Origin: Rhypophila decipiens
Lineage: Eukaryota > Ascomycota > Sordariomycetes > Sordariales > Naviculisporaceae
NCBI GenBank assembly: GCA_033297075.1
Contig: MU858219.1
Coordinates: 16,607 to 80,606 of the forward strand
DNA length: 64,000 nt
Direction: 5' to 3'
Shown in pieces: positions 46,279-57,315 of the stretch (position 1 is the stretch's first letter; each line of letters opens with the position of its first letter). The position numbers and the translations under genes were made by a program. The notes under the pieces are model-generated. The model was not told the DNA's origin. It saw only the letters and a program-made list of their open reading frames with translations, and ran no database searches.

Positions 46279-46680
46279 TTAGGTGTTATTCGTGAAACCC
46301 ATGTTATCAATATCAAGGTAATCTAGGTAAGTGTATCGTGGGTAAAGATTACAGATGGGGGTCTGAAAAAGTGAGACGTCTAAATGGTAGGTTCTCTCAC
46401 GGACCTGAAAAGTCGTGGACATAGACCGAGTACCAGTCTTTCGTAATACTAGATGATCAGGATCGACAGAGACTGTTAGGAGTCCCGTGTCTGAATTCCG
46501 ACTGACAAAGTTTACACCATATTGCAGAGCCTCACGACCCAAATTCGGAGACCGAGAATGGGTGGTGTGGGTCTCGAATGAAGGTAGGCGCCAATAGCGA
46601 TCAGCTCTCGTAGCCTGGGGTAGCACAGCATCAAGTTGCACGACCTCATCGCCCCCAGTCCAATCATAGAAAGGTCTCAT
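46279..46680 (-). CDS. Possible small hypothetical gene
   Basis: An ATG-started 133-codon frame between the divergent AAA and STAND genes. Composition is protein-like (YDWTGGDEVVQLDAVLPQ ... YPRYTYLDYLDID) but there is no signal peptide, domain or intron to support it. It could be a real small gene, an unrecognised upstream part of the AAA transcript, or chance. Confidence 0.35.
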   Translation of the reverse strand: MRPFYDWTGGDEVVQLDAVLPQATRADRYWRLPSFETHTTHSRSPNLGREALQYGVNFVSRNSDTGLLTVSVDPDHLVLRKTGTRSMSTTFQVRERTYHLDVSLFQTPICNLYPRYTYLDYLDIDNMGFTNNT

Positions 46681-47423
46681 GTCGGGCGTAGCCGCCTTTG
46701 GATTATCGATTGTTAGTAATTCTTGGGGGCCGAAGCCACAGCGGTGATTTCATTTGCTCAGACAATCAGAATTGCTTCCTGGACCTGCCAATACATGAGC
46801 ATTGGACACCTGAGGTTGTTCACGAACCAAAGGCGTCAGGTTTATTGAAGTTCCGCAGTGCATGCACGAATGCAGGCCTGCATAGCACCTTCTGTGTGTC
46901 CATCTGTTTCCCCTTCCCGGCGATGACAGCGATGAGATGTTGATCTCATTCAGTTACCTGCATACAACTAACGTTTCACAGAAAAGGGTGGTGTGAAGCC
47001 GACTTCATTTCGCATTAACTGGGTGGACTTTTCTCGGCAGAGGTGGTCTGTCAAACATTGTGCGGGGTTTCCGGTCAAGACCCGCTCCTGACATGGCGGA
47101 CTGGTGCTTTCAATGCCAGTACATAGCCGAGAATCGATTTTGTGCTATTATTAGCGGGGGTGTAGGATGAAAATTCCCTTTGGAGGCCTGCGGCTCCTAG
47201 AGCCTTGTATTACACACCATCTTTAGACGGACTGCGAGGTGCGATGGTGTTTTGGGGGTTATCGTTGACCCCATAATCCTGTTCAATTATGAACGCCAGA
47301 TTGAGCGATGACTTTGTGATTGTTCTGACATTCCAAAGGACACCAAAGAATAAGGAGCTCTCTTTGGTAGATAGGTCTAGCAGCAAAACCATCATTCGAA
47401 CCTTTTGTTTGTCGTCCGTTACT
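46681..47423. other. Promoter region of the STAND gene
   Basis: About 740 bp with no convincing coding frame. Together with 46163-46278 it separates the divergent AAA and STAND genes, whose start codons are 1.26 kb apart. Confidence 0.5.
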
Positions 47424-49969
47424 ATGACTATGGAGCCGCAGGCTCCGCTCGTTTATCGCCAGAAAATCCTAACAAACAGCGCCGTCGAGTTCATCGAGAC
47501 ACAACCAAATAAACATGCATTTAAGCAAGTCTCTGGGGTCGAATTTCTCCCCGAGGTGGGAGAGTTCGTTGACAAAGGAACCATGTTCGAGTAAGAAGCC
47601 CTGCTGGATCCCCTTGAACACCTTCTTCGAAAAGGACCCTTTGTGTTCCTGACAGATTTTCTTTAGATGGGACAAGTGGTATGAGGAATCCATAAAAGCC
47701 TCCGAGTCATTTAAGAAGACATTGAAGCGCCTTGTCAAGTGCCTCAAGGACAGGGGCGTTGCAGAAGACCTCAAGATTACCATTAGAGATCCCGACTCGA
47801 AAGACTTCAACTTTAATTACGTCCTGGAGCTTATTGAGAAGATTCAGACCAATAAAAGCAATACGACAAAGACCAAACCGTTAAAAAGCTTTGTACGGGG
47901 GTGCTGTAAAAAGGTCGAAGATAATAAGCCGGTGATCCAAGGCCTTCTTGAAATTATTCCAACCGATATCTATGGAGTACTTATATCTGGGGGCTTTAGC
48001 CTCATTCTGATCGTATATCATCATCCTTTCATTTCGAATCCAGTGTGTATGATAGATTGACTAATATTTGGCACCACAGGCAGTAGAGAAGAACGCAAAC
48101 GAGCGGGACGAAATACAAACATTCTTGGCGGAAATACCCGAAAAGCTCGAGAACATCCACGAGCTATCTGCGATCTACCAAACTTCGTTGGAGCTGCACG
48201 TGAGTGCCAGTTCTGTAATGGCAGCAATGTTCGAAGTCTTGGAAAGAATTGTGGAGAAGGTTACGGGAACGTGGAAGGGTAAGTACTGGGAGGCACACTG
48301 ATGGCAACAGTAACGAGCAGGAAGGTGGAAGGTCCTTGCTGACATTCTCTCACAGTCAGATTGGCCGAAAAGACGGAAAAAGTCTCTCGAAAACTGAGAC
48401 CACTCAAAGACATGGGCTCTCCCTTTTCGCGTACTCGTATCTCAGTCAAGGGCAGTGCATTGCAGGAACTGAAAGACACTGGTGAAGAGGACCATGAAAG
48501 AGTTCAACTCACGGTCCGAGAGTCCCTCGCCAACCTCCAAACGGAAATTGACCGGTTTCAACGACATGTAAAGGTGTGCGCCCAGAAGAGGCTAGGGGAA
48601 ATGGAGGAGCGCCAAATTCGAATGGAAGAGAAGTTGGACGAATATCTGAAGCAGTTTCGGATTGCGGGTAAAGACGGGTCTGAATCCCCAGGTAAGTATT
48701 TTAAGAACCCAAACTCAATGGCTAGCATTACTATGTCCTTTCACCTTGTTGATTCGAAATCTGTGGAACATTGCTAATAAGGACTTGATGGCAATATTTA
48801 GAGGACCACAGAAGGGAAACCTCGGCTCGTAGCTTTGCAAATAAGCTCTTCGGGCTGCTTGCCAGTACCAGGTTTTTCGATAAAAAGACAGGCGGAGGTA
48901 AGGCAATGAGCAATGAGCACTATCCACCCCTGTCATGCAAATACCGAACCTGACTAGACGGAATGACCTAGTTGACGAGGAGGAAGTCAACCAAGGCCGG
49001 TTTGAAGAGCAGGAAGTCGCACGCCGGAACACGCAAGCCCGCAGCTCAACGCTTGTCAAGCACTGGACCGAAGGCCTCAAGTCGCTAGCGGATCCCATGG
49101 CCGATGCGACAGAGTGTATCCAGCGTGTGGAACTGTTGAATCCTAGCGAGAAGGACCAGTCCCGAGCCATCTTACACTCGGAGGAGCTTAGGAAGTGGCT
49201 CAGAAACAAGAAGTCCACCATCCTTGAGATTAAGCTCGACACGCCGCCCGACTCATTAGACAACCCGCTTTCCTTTACAAGTGCGCTCATCGCTACGAGC
49301 ATATCCAGCATCCGCCAAGGCCCCGTCCTTGCCTTCTTTGCCAGCCACAGAAATGCGGCATCCAGAGACGATGAATTGTCCACTCCTCTTTCTCTAGTCA
49401 CGAGCTTCAATGCCCAGTTGCTCAGATACCTGGCCAAGCATTGCCCCAAGGTTGATCTGACAAGCATCGCGGTGGAGAAGTTTTACATCACAGCCAAAAA
49501 GAAGCTGAACACGGCGCTGAAAATGTTCCAAGCTCTTCTGAGGACTCTGCCACAAGGCCATACGACCTTCATCGTACTTGATGGCCACTCGAAACTATCT
49601 GGCAAAGATGCTGACGCTGATAAGATCTTCACCAAGCTCAAAGGAATTGTCGACAAACAAGACCAAGCTGTGCTCAAGATCTTGGTGACTGATCCACTTG
49701 TTGGTTCAGTCGTCGGTGAAATCGCTGATCAGTCAGTGTGGGTGGAAGACCGAGTAGCAGGGTATGGAGACATTGACATTGGTGAAAGCACGGGCGAGGT
49801 TTTCCAAACCGATCGGGGAAAGGCCAAGAAGATCGCTCTGCGTCACGAGTCTGACGAAAAGGATGACTCGGATATGGAGGAAGCAGAGGTTAGTGAAAGT
49901 GAGAGTGAGGAAGAGAATTCTAGTAATAGCGAAGAAGAGGAGGACTCGGAGGACCAAGACGAAGATTGA
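47424..49969 (+). CDS. STAND-like protein: DUF7708-like domain, coiled coil, degenerate NTPase
   Basis: Exons 47424-47590, 47667-48012, 48080-48278, 48356-48691, 48802-48897 and 48972-49969 encode 713 residues with all phases consistent (start 47424 or 47430). Residues about 57-235 (KSFVRGCC, IPTDIYGVLISGGFSLIL, FLAEIPEKLENIHELSAIYQTS) resemble the fungal DUF7708 STAND N-terminal domain. A Lys/Glu-rich coiled coil (LQTEIDRFQRHVK ... RIRMEEKLDEYL-like) follows. The C-terminal region has a Walker-B-like TTFIVLDGHSKLSG but no Walker A; QGPVLAFFASHRNAA occupies that part of the fold. The end is very acidic. Probably an atypical NLR-like regulator; partner inferred to be the neighbouring AAA ATPase. 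Confidence 0.7.
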
Positions 49970-50370
49970 TATTTCCTTCATAAAGAGGTGACACACAGGG
50001 GTTAATCGTCACTAATGATGTCTCCTCTGATTCTAAGTAATGAGAAATCATACACCAACCATTATAAGCTCCTGAGGTTCTCCAGACTATGGTACTACGT
50101 CTGAATGTGGATTGATATTGAGGATGGTTCGTGGACCTTGCTTTTGCAAAGAAAAACACAAACTATATTATGAATACACCAACCATACATTTCTGTACAC
50201 AGTTCTGGAGCATGTCGGGCCCTTGGCACATACTAATAGATGACAGCCACAGGGGCAATCGGGAAGCCAAGTGCCATTGTTGATTGCATGGTAAACAATA
50301 TGGTGTACGTATTATTCCCCTATTTAATAGGTAGTGGTTAACTTGCATAACAAAACCGTCTCCCGGATTA
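49970..50370. other. Intergenic between convergent genes
   Basis: About 400 bp of 3' flank for two convergent genes. A 195-codon minus-strand frame that crosses 50163-50750 is a shadow of exons of the S33 gene, not a gene of its own. Confidence 0.5.
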
Positions 50371-52391
50371 TCACAACGGCAACGGCTGGGTGTCAATGAA
50401 TGGCACGAACAGCCGGGGACATGTGACGGTCCGATTCCCAATGGAAGGTGACGGCATTTGTCCCTGGAAGTATGCTTGGACATGGCCAAAGTAGCAGGGC
50501 GAGCCTCCTTGGGCGATGACCGTGTGCTATGTCGCCGGGTGGTCAGCATGACGCTCGTTTTTTCCCCAGTGCCATGGTGTATGGTCATTGATGGAGGTCG
50601 CGGGTGGAATGGACTTACGCCGATTCCGTCTTGGTACAGAACTGTGGATCCGGGAAAGCGGGATGACATCTTACGAGCTCTGTTATGTGCGGAAGGTATG
50701 TTCTGGTTAGCATGATGACCAGTCATATTAGAAAGGGAAGGAAAGAACATACGAGACGGGTGGAGTTATGCCGTCAATTGTGTTGGTGGTGAATAAGATT
50801 GGGAAGGAGCTGTTGCGCTGTGGTCCGCTTATCGGGTCTGGAGGAGTAAAAATTGTTAGTTGTTCCTTCGCGGAATAGGTAATCAGACGAAAGATTAGCA
50901 AAGTAGTTCTTGCCTTCAACAATCATCCCCTCGGGCAGGTCTGGCTGGAAGCCACGACACACCACGTTCCCGAGCCAGATGGGAAACAGGTCACCCATGT
51001 ACTTGCTCGTCTTGGTCGCAAACTCAACGTGGCTCTTGAAGTCGTCAAGGGTAGTGATATTGTTCCTGCCATAAACGTCGCTACACCGGATCATTTGAGC
51101 CCCGTCATTCAGGTTGAGCAACCCTTGCGAGTCATAAAAGCCAGCAAAGGCAGAAGGGACGCCTCCAACTTCCAACAGTTTGAGGACGTCGGCGAGAACC
51201 GGAAATACGGCCAATGGTTGGTAAACACTGTTTATGAATCCAGTCTTGAGGTCCGAGATGGTGAACAAGGTTGGCAGCTTATCTGGCACACCACTAATTG
51301 GGATAGGGTTATCTTGGAGACGTTCGATAGCAGCATCCATCCGAGCGGTGATGTTTGCTGGAGAGGGTCCCCAGAAGGAGCACTTCTCGGCCCCTGCGGA
51401 ATGGCAATAGTTGACAAAGGCTTCGATGGACTCGTCCATCTGATCGAGGTTGTCCTTCCAGTCGTTGCGGTAGTATTCATCTGAGTTGACCACGCCATCG
51501 AGGACCATCCTCCCGACCCGGTCCGGGAACATGGAAGCAAATGTTGCGCCAACGACGGTGCCATAGCTGATGCCGTAAGCCCACAGCTTCGCGTTTGATG
51601 GATCCTCGCCAACCGACCTTGCATTTGCCTCGACGAAGGAAAGCAAATCTCGGACTACGGCCGGGGTTGTGACGTAATATCCATAGGCGCCCTTTCCTTT
51701 GCTTGTTGCGACAGCGTTGTTACACCACTCCCCGTAGATGGAACTGGAATAGAACTGTTGCTCGACCTTGCGGGTCTCGGTGAGATTGGTGACGCCTGTG
51801 CTGAGCAGTCGGGCAAAGGTCTCTCGCGCGGATGTGTTTCCCGCGAAACAATCGACAGCCAAATCACTTATGCCTACTCCCCGGGGATCGAACGACACGA
51901 GGTTGTACTGTTCTCCAAGCATCGAACCGGCTATGCTTTTGTATGTTCGCAGAAGGCCAGTGCCCGTACCTCCGGGACCGCCTAGTTTGGGGATTAACTG
52001 TTAGCCGTGGTCTGCCTATCGTCGAGCTGGGCGGAAGACGGTCGACAGAACAATATTACCCGGAATGACGACGATGCTCGGAGATTTCGCTGTGGCATTT
52101 TTTCCAGTCAACTTCATCCAAGGGATAAAGGTCGTTCCAAGATTCGGATTCGCATGGTCGATCGGGACCTGCAACTTGGCGCACGAGAACCCGTCGTAGC
52201 AGGGCGTCCACGTCAGATTGGCCGATGGTACGATCTAGAAAGCTTTTGGAGTCAATATTGCGTTCGAGAAGAGAATATCCGGTGCTTGGACTTGCCGTTT
52301 CAAAACCGCCCGTGCTGTTCGTGCCATTGGTGTTAGCCTTGCATCCAAGGGCACTAGCAAGAATGAAGGCGTTTTCTAGTCGAAGCTTCAT
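50371..52391 (-). CDS. Secreted S33/TAP-like alpha/beta hydrolase
   Basis: Minus-strand exons 52391-52296, 52234-52060, 51981-50914, 50837-50753, 50679-50619 and 50526-50371 encode 546 residues. Two introns, 52295-52235 (GCAAGT...TCTAG) and 50913-50838 (GCAAGA...CCAG), are GC-AG: no GT donor keeps the frame, while the GC donors restore the family sequence exactly. A signal peptide is followed by LTWTPCYDGFSCAKLQVPID, IPGGPGGTGTG (oxyanion), SFDPRGVG, nucleophile elbow AYGISYGT, Asp in FTTNTIDGITPP and His in GIGHTVIAQGG. This is the tripeptidyl-aminopeptidase-like S33 fold with C-terminal TAP region. It is probably an extracellular exopeptidase; several N-glycosylation sequons are present. 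Confidence 0.85.
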
Positions 52392-53070
52392 CGTTGATTG
52401 AGATCTATAATGTTGATGACTCGATGATGGTCTTTCAGAAGCGACTGTGGATTGCCAAAGAAGGGGTGGACGCTTTGTGTTTATATCATGATGATCATAT
52501 CAAGCTGCTGCATGGGAATCCTTTCCCCATCAGGTCTCAATAGGTCCGATCGACATTGCGCGGCTCCGTGGCTTAGGGCGATGAATGCCTCGGACACAAT
52601 GCCGAGGCTTTCAGCTATCCGAATCGGCCAATCAGCAAGTCGTCTGTCTCGTATGCTGTTGGTCCTCTCTCTCAGTAAGCGGTGCTCCCAGGGATTTCGA
52701 TCGCTGCGTTGATTTTGCCGGTTCCGTACCTTCCGCGCAACACCACGCCACTGAAAGACCCACTAATCATACAACCACGGACTGTCTCATGACGACATGG
52801 ACGAGCTGTCTGGGTCCTCGATTCTCATGCCGAGTCTGAGAGCTAAGCACTGAGGCTATGCGTCCGATGATCACCTGAGGCACCTCCTTGACAACATTGG
52901 CCAACCCCTGCTTACGCGAGGAGACGTAAAGTCGTTTTGCTGTGGCTGAACACCAGGGTTCATTTAACAGATATGGTTTTAACAACTAAAGTCGGGTTTA
53001 CCTCATGACTGCTGTGAAACATAGGCGGAGCGTGGCAATATTTGAGTTAGGGACAATATATATGATATAT
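52392..53070. other. Intergenic, S33 promoter side
   Basis: About 680 bp without a gene; short frames only. Ends at the target-site duplication of a solo LTR. Confidence 0.5.
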
Positions 53071-53075
53071 GTAAC

Positions 53076-53354
53076 TGTTGGATCAAACGCTGTAAGCGAA
53101 GGTTCTGGCAGTGGCCAGAACCATGTATTTGTAATACGTTGCCACAGCCGCGTTCACTGACGCGTAATGGCTTGCCACCATTCACAACTATAAGAGGCTC
53201 TCTGGCGAGGCCAGAGAACCGAGATAGAAAAAGGAAGAACAACAGACCTGATCACAACGCATAACAGCCTGCCGCAGCAGTAGGCCTCGTGCAACGTGAT
53301 CTGGGTCCGTGACTTCACCAATTCAGACGTCTTTACATTAAATTGCAACCAACA
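53076..53354 (+). mobile_element. Solo LTR, 279 bp
   Basis: Ends are TGTTGG and CCAACA, a perfect 6-bp terminal inverted repeat, flanked by 5-bp direct repeats GTAAC at 53071-53075 and 53355-53359. It contains a TATAAG-like box near 53190 and two internal hairpins (GGTTCTGGC/GCCAGAACC at 53101-53122; TCTCTGGC/GCCAGAGA at 53199-53217). No internal retrotransposon sequence adjoins. It differs from the LTR at 4975. Confidence 0.65.
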
Positions 53355-53359
53355 GTAAC

Positions 53360-54116
53360 CTTGGCTCTGTAACTCATCAGAGTTTAACCATTTTCTTCAA
53401 CAATATCCCCAGCTTGACTCGTTCATCAGCATGTGATATTGGTCCATACGGACCTAGTGGTGATGGCGTTGTAGCCCAAGGGCTGGCTGGGCTGTGGTTG
53501 ATGTGAACAGGCGTTCGATGGCGCCCATGGGCTATGCTCATTCTTGGAGCTGGGTGTGGGATTAGAACAATGAGTCTTCCCTTTGATAGGGAAAATTTGT
53601 GTTGAGGGTAGTGAGAAATCAACGGACTCTGAGATGAATGTGGTGAGGCAAGGTCTCCGAGTTCGCCCCTGGTGGAACTGGTCCGGGTTGGGAATGATGG
53701 TGGCCGGCTCGGCTCGCAATCCTGGTAGAGAGATTATTGCTGACTTTGCTGTTGAGATTCAAGATGTTAAAAGATCAAAGTCCCAGGTAAGTTCCATGCG
53801 AAACCCTTGTTCCAACAGCAGGAAGACTATCAACCAACGCCTGGCACGTCCTTGTCGATGATCACGGACACGAAGACCGTCCGTTGGTGCTACCTATTCG
53901 GCCGAACGTGCGGACGAGTCCACGAAGCTACCAGCATGCACGCCCTGCACCTGCAGAGCCCCGGGGGCGTGAAGCAGCACAGGCTATAAGGCGGCATCTC
54001 TGCGCTGCCGTGAAATCCAAGGAAGCTGCGTTTCAGGGGTTGCAGTCAAACGTTCCATTGTCTTCGATCAAATTGATGATCTTTTCCAGGGGCGATAGCG
54101 TGCCTGATCAGCCACC
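53360..54116. other. Intergenic, no gene seen
   Basis: About 750 bp with weak frames on both strands and no recognisable motif; promoter of the SDR gene at its right end. Confidence 0.45.
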
Positions 54117-55179
54117 ATGTCGCCCCTTTCCGGTCTCCGCGCCACCCTTACGCAAATCTACACGCCCAAGCCCAACTTTACGGAAGCCGACGTGCCGGTA
54201 GGCTCGCAGCGCGGCCGAGTGTTTATCGTGACAGGCGGGAACGCCGGTATCGGCCTGGAGTTGACCAAGATTCTCTACGCTGCCGGGGCAACGGTCTACA
54301 TAGCCTCCCGTTTAAAGGTACGTTTGTAGTCAAAAGAACTACCATGAGCAATACAATGCTAATATAACGGGCTCCCGCAACAAAGGGCAAGGTAGAATCG
54401 CCGGGAAATCAACACCTACCACAACGAGCGGACATCTCAAATTTCTGCACCTGGACCTGAACGATCTCAACATCGTCAGAGCTGCCGCAACAACCTTTGC
54501 CCAGCAAGAGTCACGGCTAGACGTGCTGTGGAATAATGCCGGTACAGGTGCAAATGCCGTCAAGCCCGACCAGCGCACCACCCAAGACTTGGAGCCAATG
54601 ATCGGTTTCCACTGCGTCGCGACGCTTCTTTTCGCGCAGCTTCTCGTCCCACAACTATGTGCCGCCGCGGCCACCTCCCCACCGGGCCAGACGCCTGTGG
54701 TCTGGACATCCAGCGGACTGGCAGAGGCACGGTCGCCGCCGAACGGTATCGACTGGGCCGTGATTGACAAGGGCACGAACAAGCCGATGCAAAACTACGG
54801 GGCGTGCAAGGCGGGCACCTGGTTTCTGAGTCGCGAGTTTGCACGCCGCTACAAGAAGGACGGGATCGGGAGTGTATGTCTCAATCCTGGGTACTTGAAG
54901 ACTGCCTCGTTCGACGGCACCCCGGCGCCTGTCATGTGCGTCATGAACAGGGTCATGTTGTCGGAGCCCATCTTTGGGGCCTATACTCAGCTGTTTGCTG
55001 GTCTGTCGCCCGAGGTCACGCTGGAGGAGAGCGGGTCCTATATCATTCCCTGGGGTCGAGTTCGTGCCAATGCGGCTACGGGGCGGAAGGATCTTATCAA
55101 GGCCGGATATTCCAGGGCTGAAGGAGGACTCGGCTATGGAGAGAAGCTCTGGAAGTGGTGCGAAGAGAAGTGGGCGTAA
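54117..55179 (+). CDS. Short-chain dehydrogenase/reductase, frame uncertain at the intron
   Basis: Exon 1 starts at 54117; the rest of the enzyme is encoded to 55179. Classical SDR motifs are FIVTGGNAGIGLEL (cofactor loop), LDLNDLN, LWNNAGTGAN, the catalytic Ser in VWTSSGLAE, and YGACK as YxxxK. The obvious intron 54318-54385 (GTACGT...CAAAG) joins the exons out of frame: the downstream frame (KSTPTTTSGHLKFLHLDL) needs one extra base. A poor GTTTAA donor at 54310 would restore it. Either an unusual donor is used, a small indel has broken the gene, or the base sequence is wrong. Substrate unknown; the family resembles retinol dehydrogenase-like fungal SDRs. Confidence 0.7.
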
Positions 55180-55836
55180 TGCCAAATTGTCTTTTTCAAG
55201 CACCGGATGCGGTTGGAACTGGATGTTACTGTGATTGCAAAGTTTGACCATGAGCATGAGGCAACAAGCAGCGTTGGCGAACCACTTGAAGAGTCATTCG
55301 ATTTTGCCGAGAGCACAAGTCCCGCCGAAAGAACCACTTTATGCCTATTGTTGGTCCATTCTGTGTAACATACCAGGACGCGCTCTAGTGTACGGGCCGC
55401 TGTCAGTGATACAAGTAATTGCCCTGTGGGAACTAATTCGTGGATATTGCCATTGGCTAATTGGCGATTGGTCATGTTTCTATATGCGCGGGTTTTCTTG
55501 ACCCTTCGCTAGGTGAACACTATCGATGGATAAGGCCTAGTGTATTTGTTAATAAACACTGCCGTCGTATTGACCCGCTTTCCCAACGGCCAGGGTGGGA
55601 TTGTTCCTTCCTTCGTTTACAAAAGAACTACTCGCCAAGACGATGATGCCTGACAAGCCCCAGCAGGGTGGGGACACAATTTCCAATCATTGCCCCTTTT
55701 TCTTTCCCAAAAAGGCCCATGTCCCATTTCCACCTTCGTTTCTTGCATCTTACCCCGGTCAAGCTTCTGTCCTTCTTTATCCTCGCTGTGGTGACGTCTT
55801 TTTGGTCGTTCGTTTCTCATCACAAACAAAGCAAAG
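55180..55836. other. Intergenic, no gene seen
   Basis: About 650 bp between two plus-strand genes. The last 150 bp are pyrimidine-rich, as expected just upstream of a well-expressed secreted enzyme. Confidence 0.5.
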
Positions 55837-57315
55837 ATGGCGCCGTCTTCACGTTTCACAGCCGCCGGTCTCCTCGCCGTCGCCGGAGTCGCGTCGGCTT
55901 TTTACATCCCAGAGTTTGCAGGCGTCGTCGGTCCCGGTTTCGTGTCGATCCCACTTTCGGCCCCCAAGAACACTGTTGGCCTGCGCAAACGCGATGGTCC
56001 CGACAGGACGGCAACACTCGAGATTCCGAATCTCAAGACCTCGGGTTACACCATCAAAATCGCAATCGGTAGCCCACCGCAGGAACTTGTCGTAGCAGTC
56101 GACACGGGATCCTCGGAGCTATGGATCAACCCCGATTGTTCCCGGTCCTCCCGAGCCCGCAACATGACCGGAACCGACGGAAACCCCGTCATGGTCGTCG
56201 ACAGCGAGCTCACCGATCCCGTCGAGTGCCGCAAACGCGGACGCTACGATCAAAAGAAGTCATCCACGGCCGACACCAGCAAGCTCAAGGGCCAGACGAT
56301 CCAGTATGGTGACTTTACCACAGTCGAGATTGAATACGTCGCCGACACCATCACCATCGGCGGCCTGACCATCTCAGACCAGGTGTTTGGCGTCGCGACC
56401 AAGTCCAACCAGACAGGAATAGGAATCATGGGGTTCGGACCTTCACACAACGGTTTCAACTTCACCAGACCCTACCCTTTGATCTTGCAGTCCATGGCCG
56501 AGCAAGGCGTCATCAACTCGCCCGTCTTCTCCCTCAACCTAGGTGACTACGACGCCGATGCCGGTTCCCTGACCTTTGGCGGAGTCGACACCAAGCGCTA
56601 CACGGGCAAACTCGCCACGGTGCCCTTTGAAAAGTTCTCCCGCAAGCTGCAAGATGGATCCGAGTTCCAGGACACATCCTACTATGTCACAGTCAAGTCC
56701 ATGACGCTCCAACGGCCAGACGGATCAACCAAGACATATGCCGAGCAGGCCTTCCCCGTCAGTCTCGACTGCGGCGCAGGCGCGAATATCCTGCCAGACG
56801 GCATGGCAACCGAGATCTGCGCCGATGTCAACGGAACAATGATCACAACCGACACGTGCGAGGTCCCCTGCAGAAACCGTCAGAAGCCAGGCGGTATCAC
56901 GTTTGCGCTGAACGGTCAGGATATCACGGTGCCGTACAAGAACCTGATTAACGAGCAGGAACATGAAGGTCAGGAGCCGATTTGTATCCTGATGATGAGT
57001 GAGAGCGCGCACATCTCGCCGGGGATTTTGGGAGCCCCGTTTTTGAGGTCTGCGTATACGGTCTATGATTGGGGCAATGGGAATCTGCATCTCGCGCAGG
57101 CGGCGGATTGTGGGAGTAATATTGTTGCTGTTGGAACTGGCGAGAATGCCGTTCCTTCGGGCGATGGAGAGTGTGGGCAGGAAGGAGGAGGACAAGGTGG
57201 TGGGGATGCGAACAAAGAAGGAGAGGATAAGAAGAATGCCGGACTGATGGTTGCGGCCAATTGGGCACTTGTTGGGCTGGGAAGTGTTGCTGCTGGGTTT
57301 ATTGCGTTGGTATAA
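55837..57315 (+). CDS. Yapsin-like, probably GPI-anchored aspartic protease
   Basis: A single exon of 492 residues. Signal peptide (residues 1-21), a likely KR propeptide cleavage site (GLRKRDG), the first catalytic motif VAVDTGSSELWI, the flap-region Tyr in IQYGDFTTVEIEY, and DAGSLTFGGVDTKRYTG identify an A1 peptidase. The second catalytic motif reads SLDCGAGANILP; the Asp is present but the usual DSGT is DCGA. The tail is Gly/Glu/Lys-rich and ends in a hydrophobic stretch (LMVAANWALVGLGSVAAGFIALV) typical of GPI-attachment signals. Yapsin-type enzymes process cell-wall and surface proteins. Neighbouring secreted glucan and arab-type hydrolases fit a cell-wall theme but are not an operon. 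Confidence 0.85.
   Translation: MAPSSRFTAAGLLAVAGVASAFYIPEFAGVVGPGFVSIPLSAPKNTVGLRKRDGPDRTATLEIPNLKTSGYTIKIAIGSPPQELVVAVDTGSSELWINPDCSRSSRARNMTGTDGNPVMVVDSELTDPVECRKRGRYDQKKSSTADTSKLKGQTIQYGDFTTVEIEYVADTITIGGLTISDQVFGVATKSNQTGIGIMGFGPSHNGFNFTRPYPLILQSMAEQGVINSPVFSLNLGDYDADAGSLTFGGVDTKRYTGKLATVPFEKFSRKLQDGSEFQDTSYYVTVKSMTLQRPDGSTKTYAEQAFPVSLDCGAGANILPDGMATEICADVNGTMITTDTCEVPCRNRQKPGGITFALNGQDITVPYKNLINEQEHEGQEPICILMMSESAHISPGILGAPFLRSAYTVYDWGNGNLHLAQAADCGSNIVAVGTGENAVPSGDGECGQEGGGQGGGDANKEGEDKKNAGLMVAANWALVGLGSVAAGFIALV

Noticed and set aside
50163..50750. Separate 195-codon minus-strand gene
   Set aside because: It overlaps the last exons of the S33 gene in another frame; the real exons carry the catalytic His motif.
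52056..52391. S33 hydrolase as a frameshifted pseudogene
   Set aside because: The first frame runs on after the signal peptide into a non-homologous sequence, which looked like a frameshift. A GCAAGT...TCTAG intron removes the problem and yields the exact family sequence.
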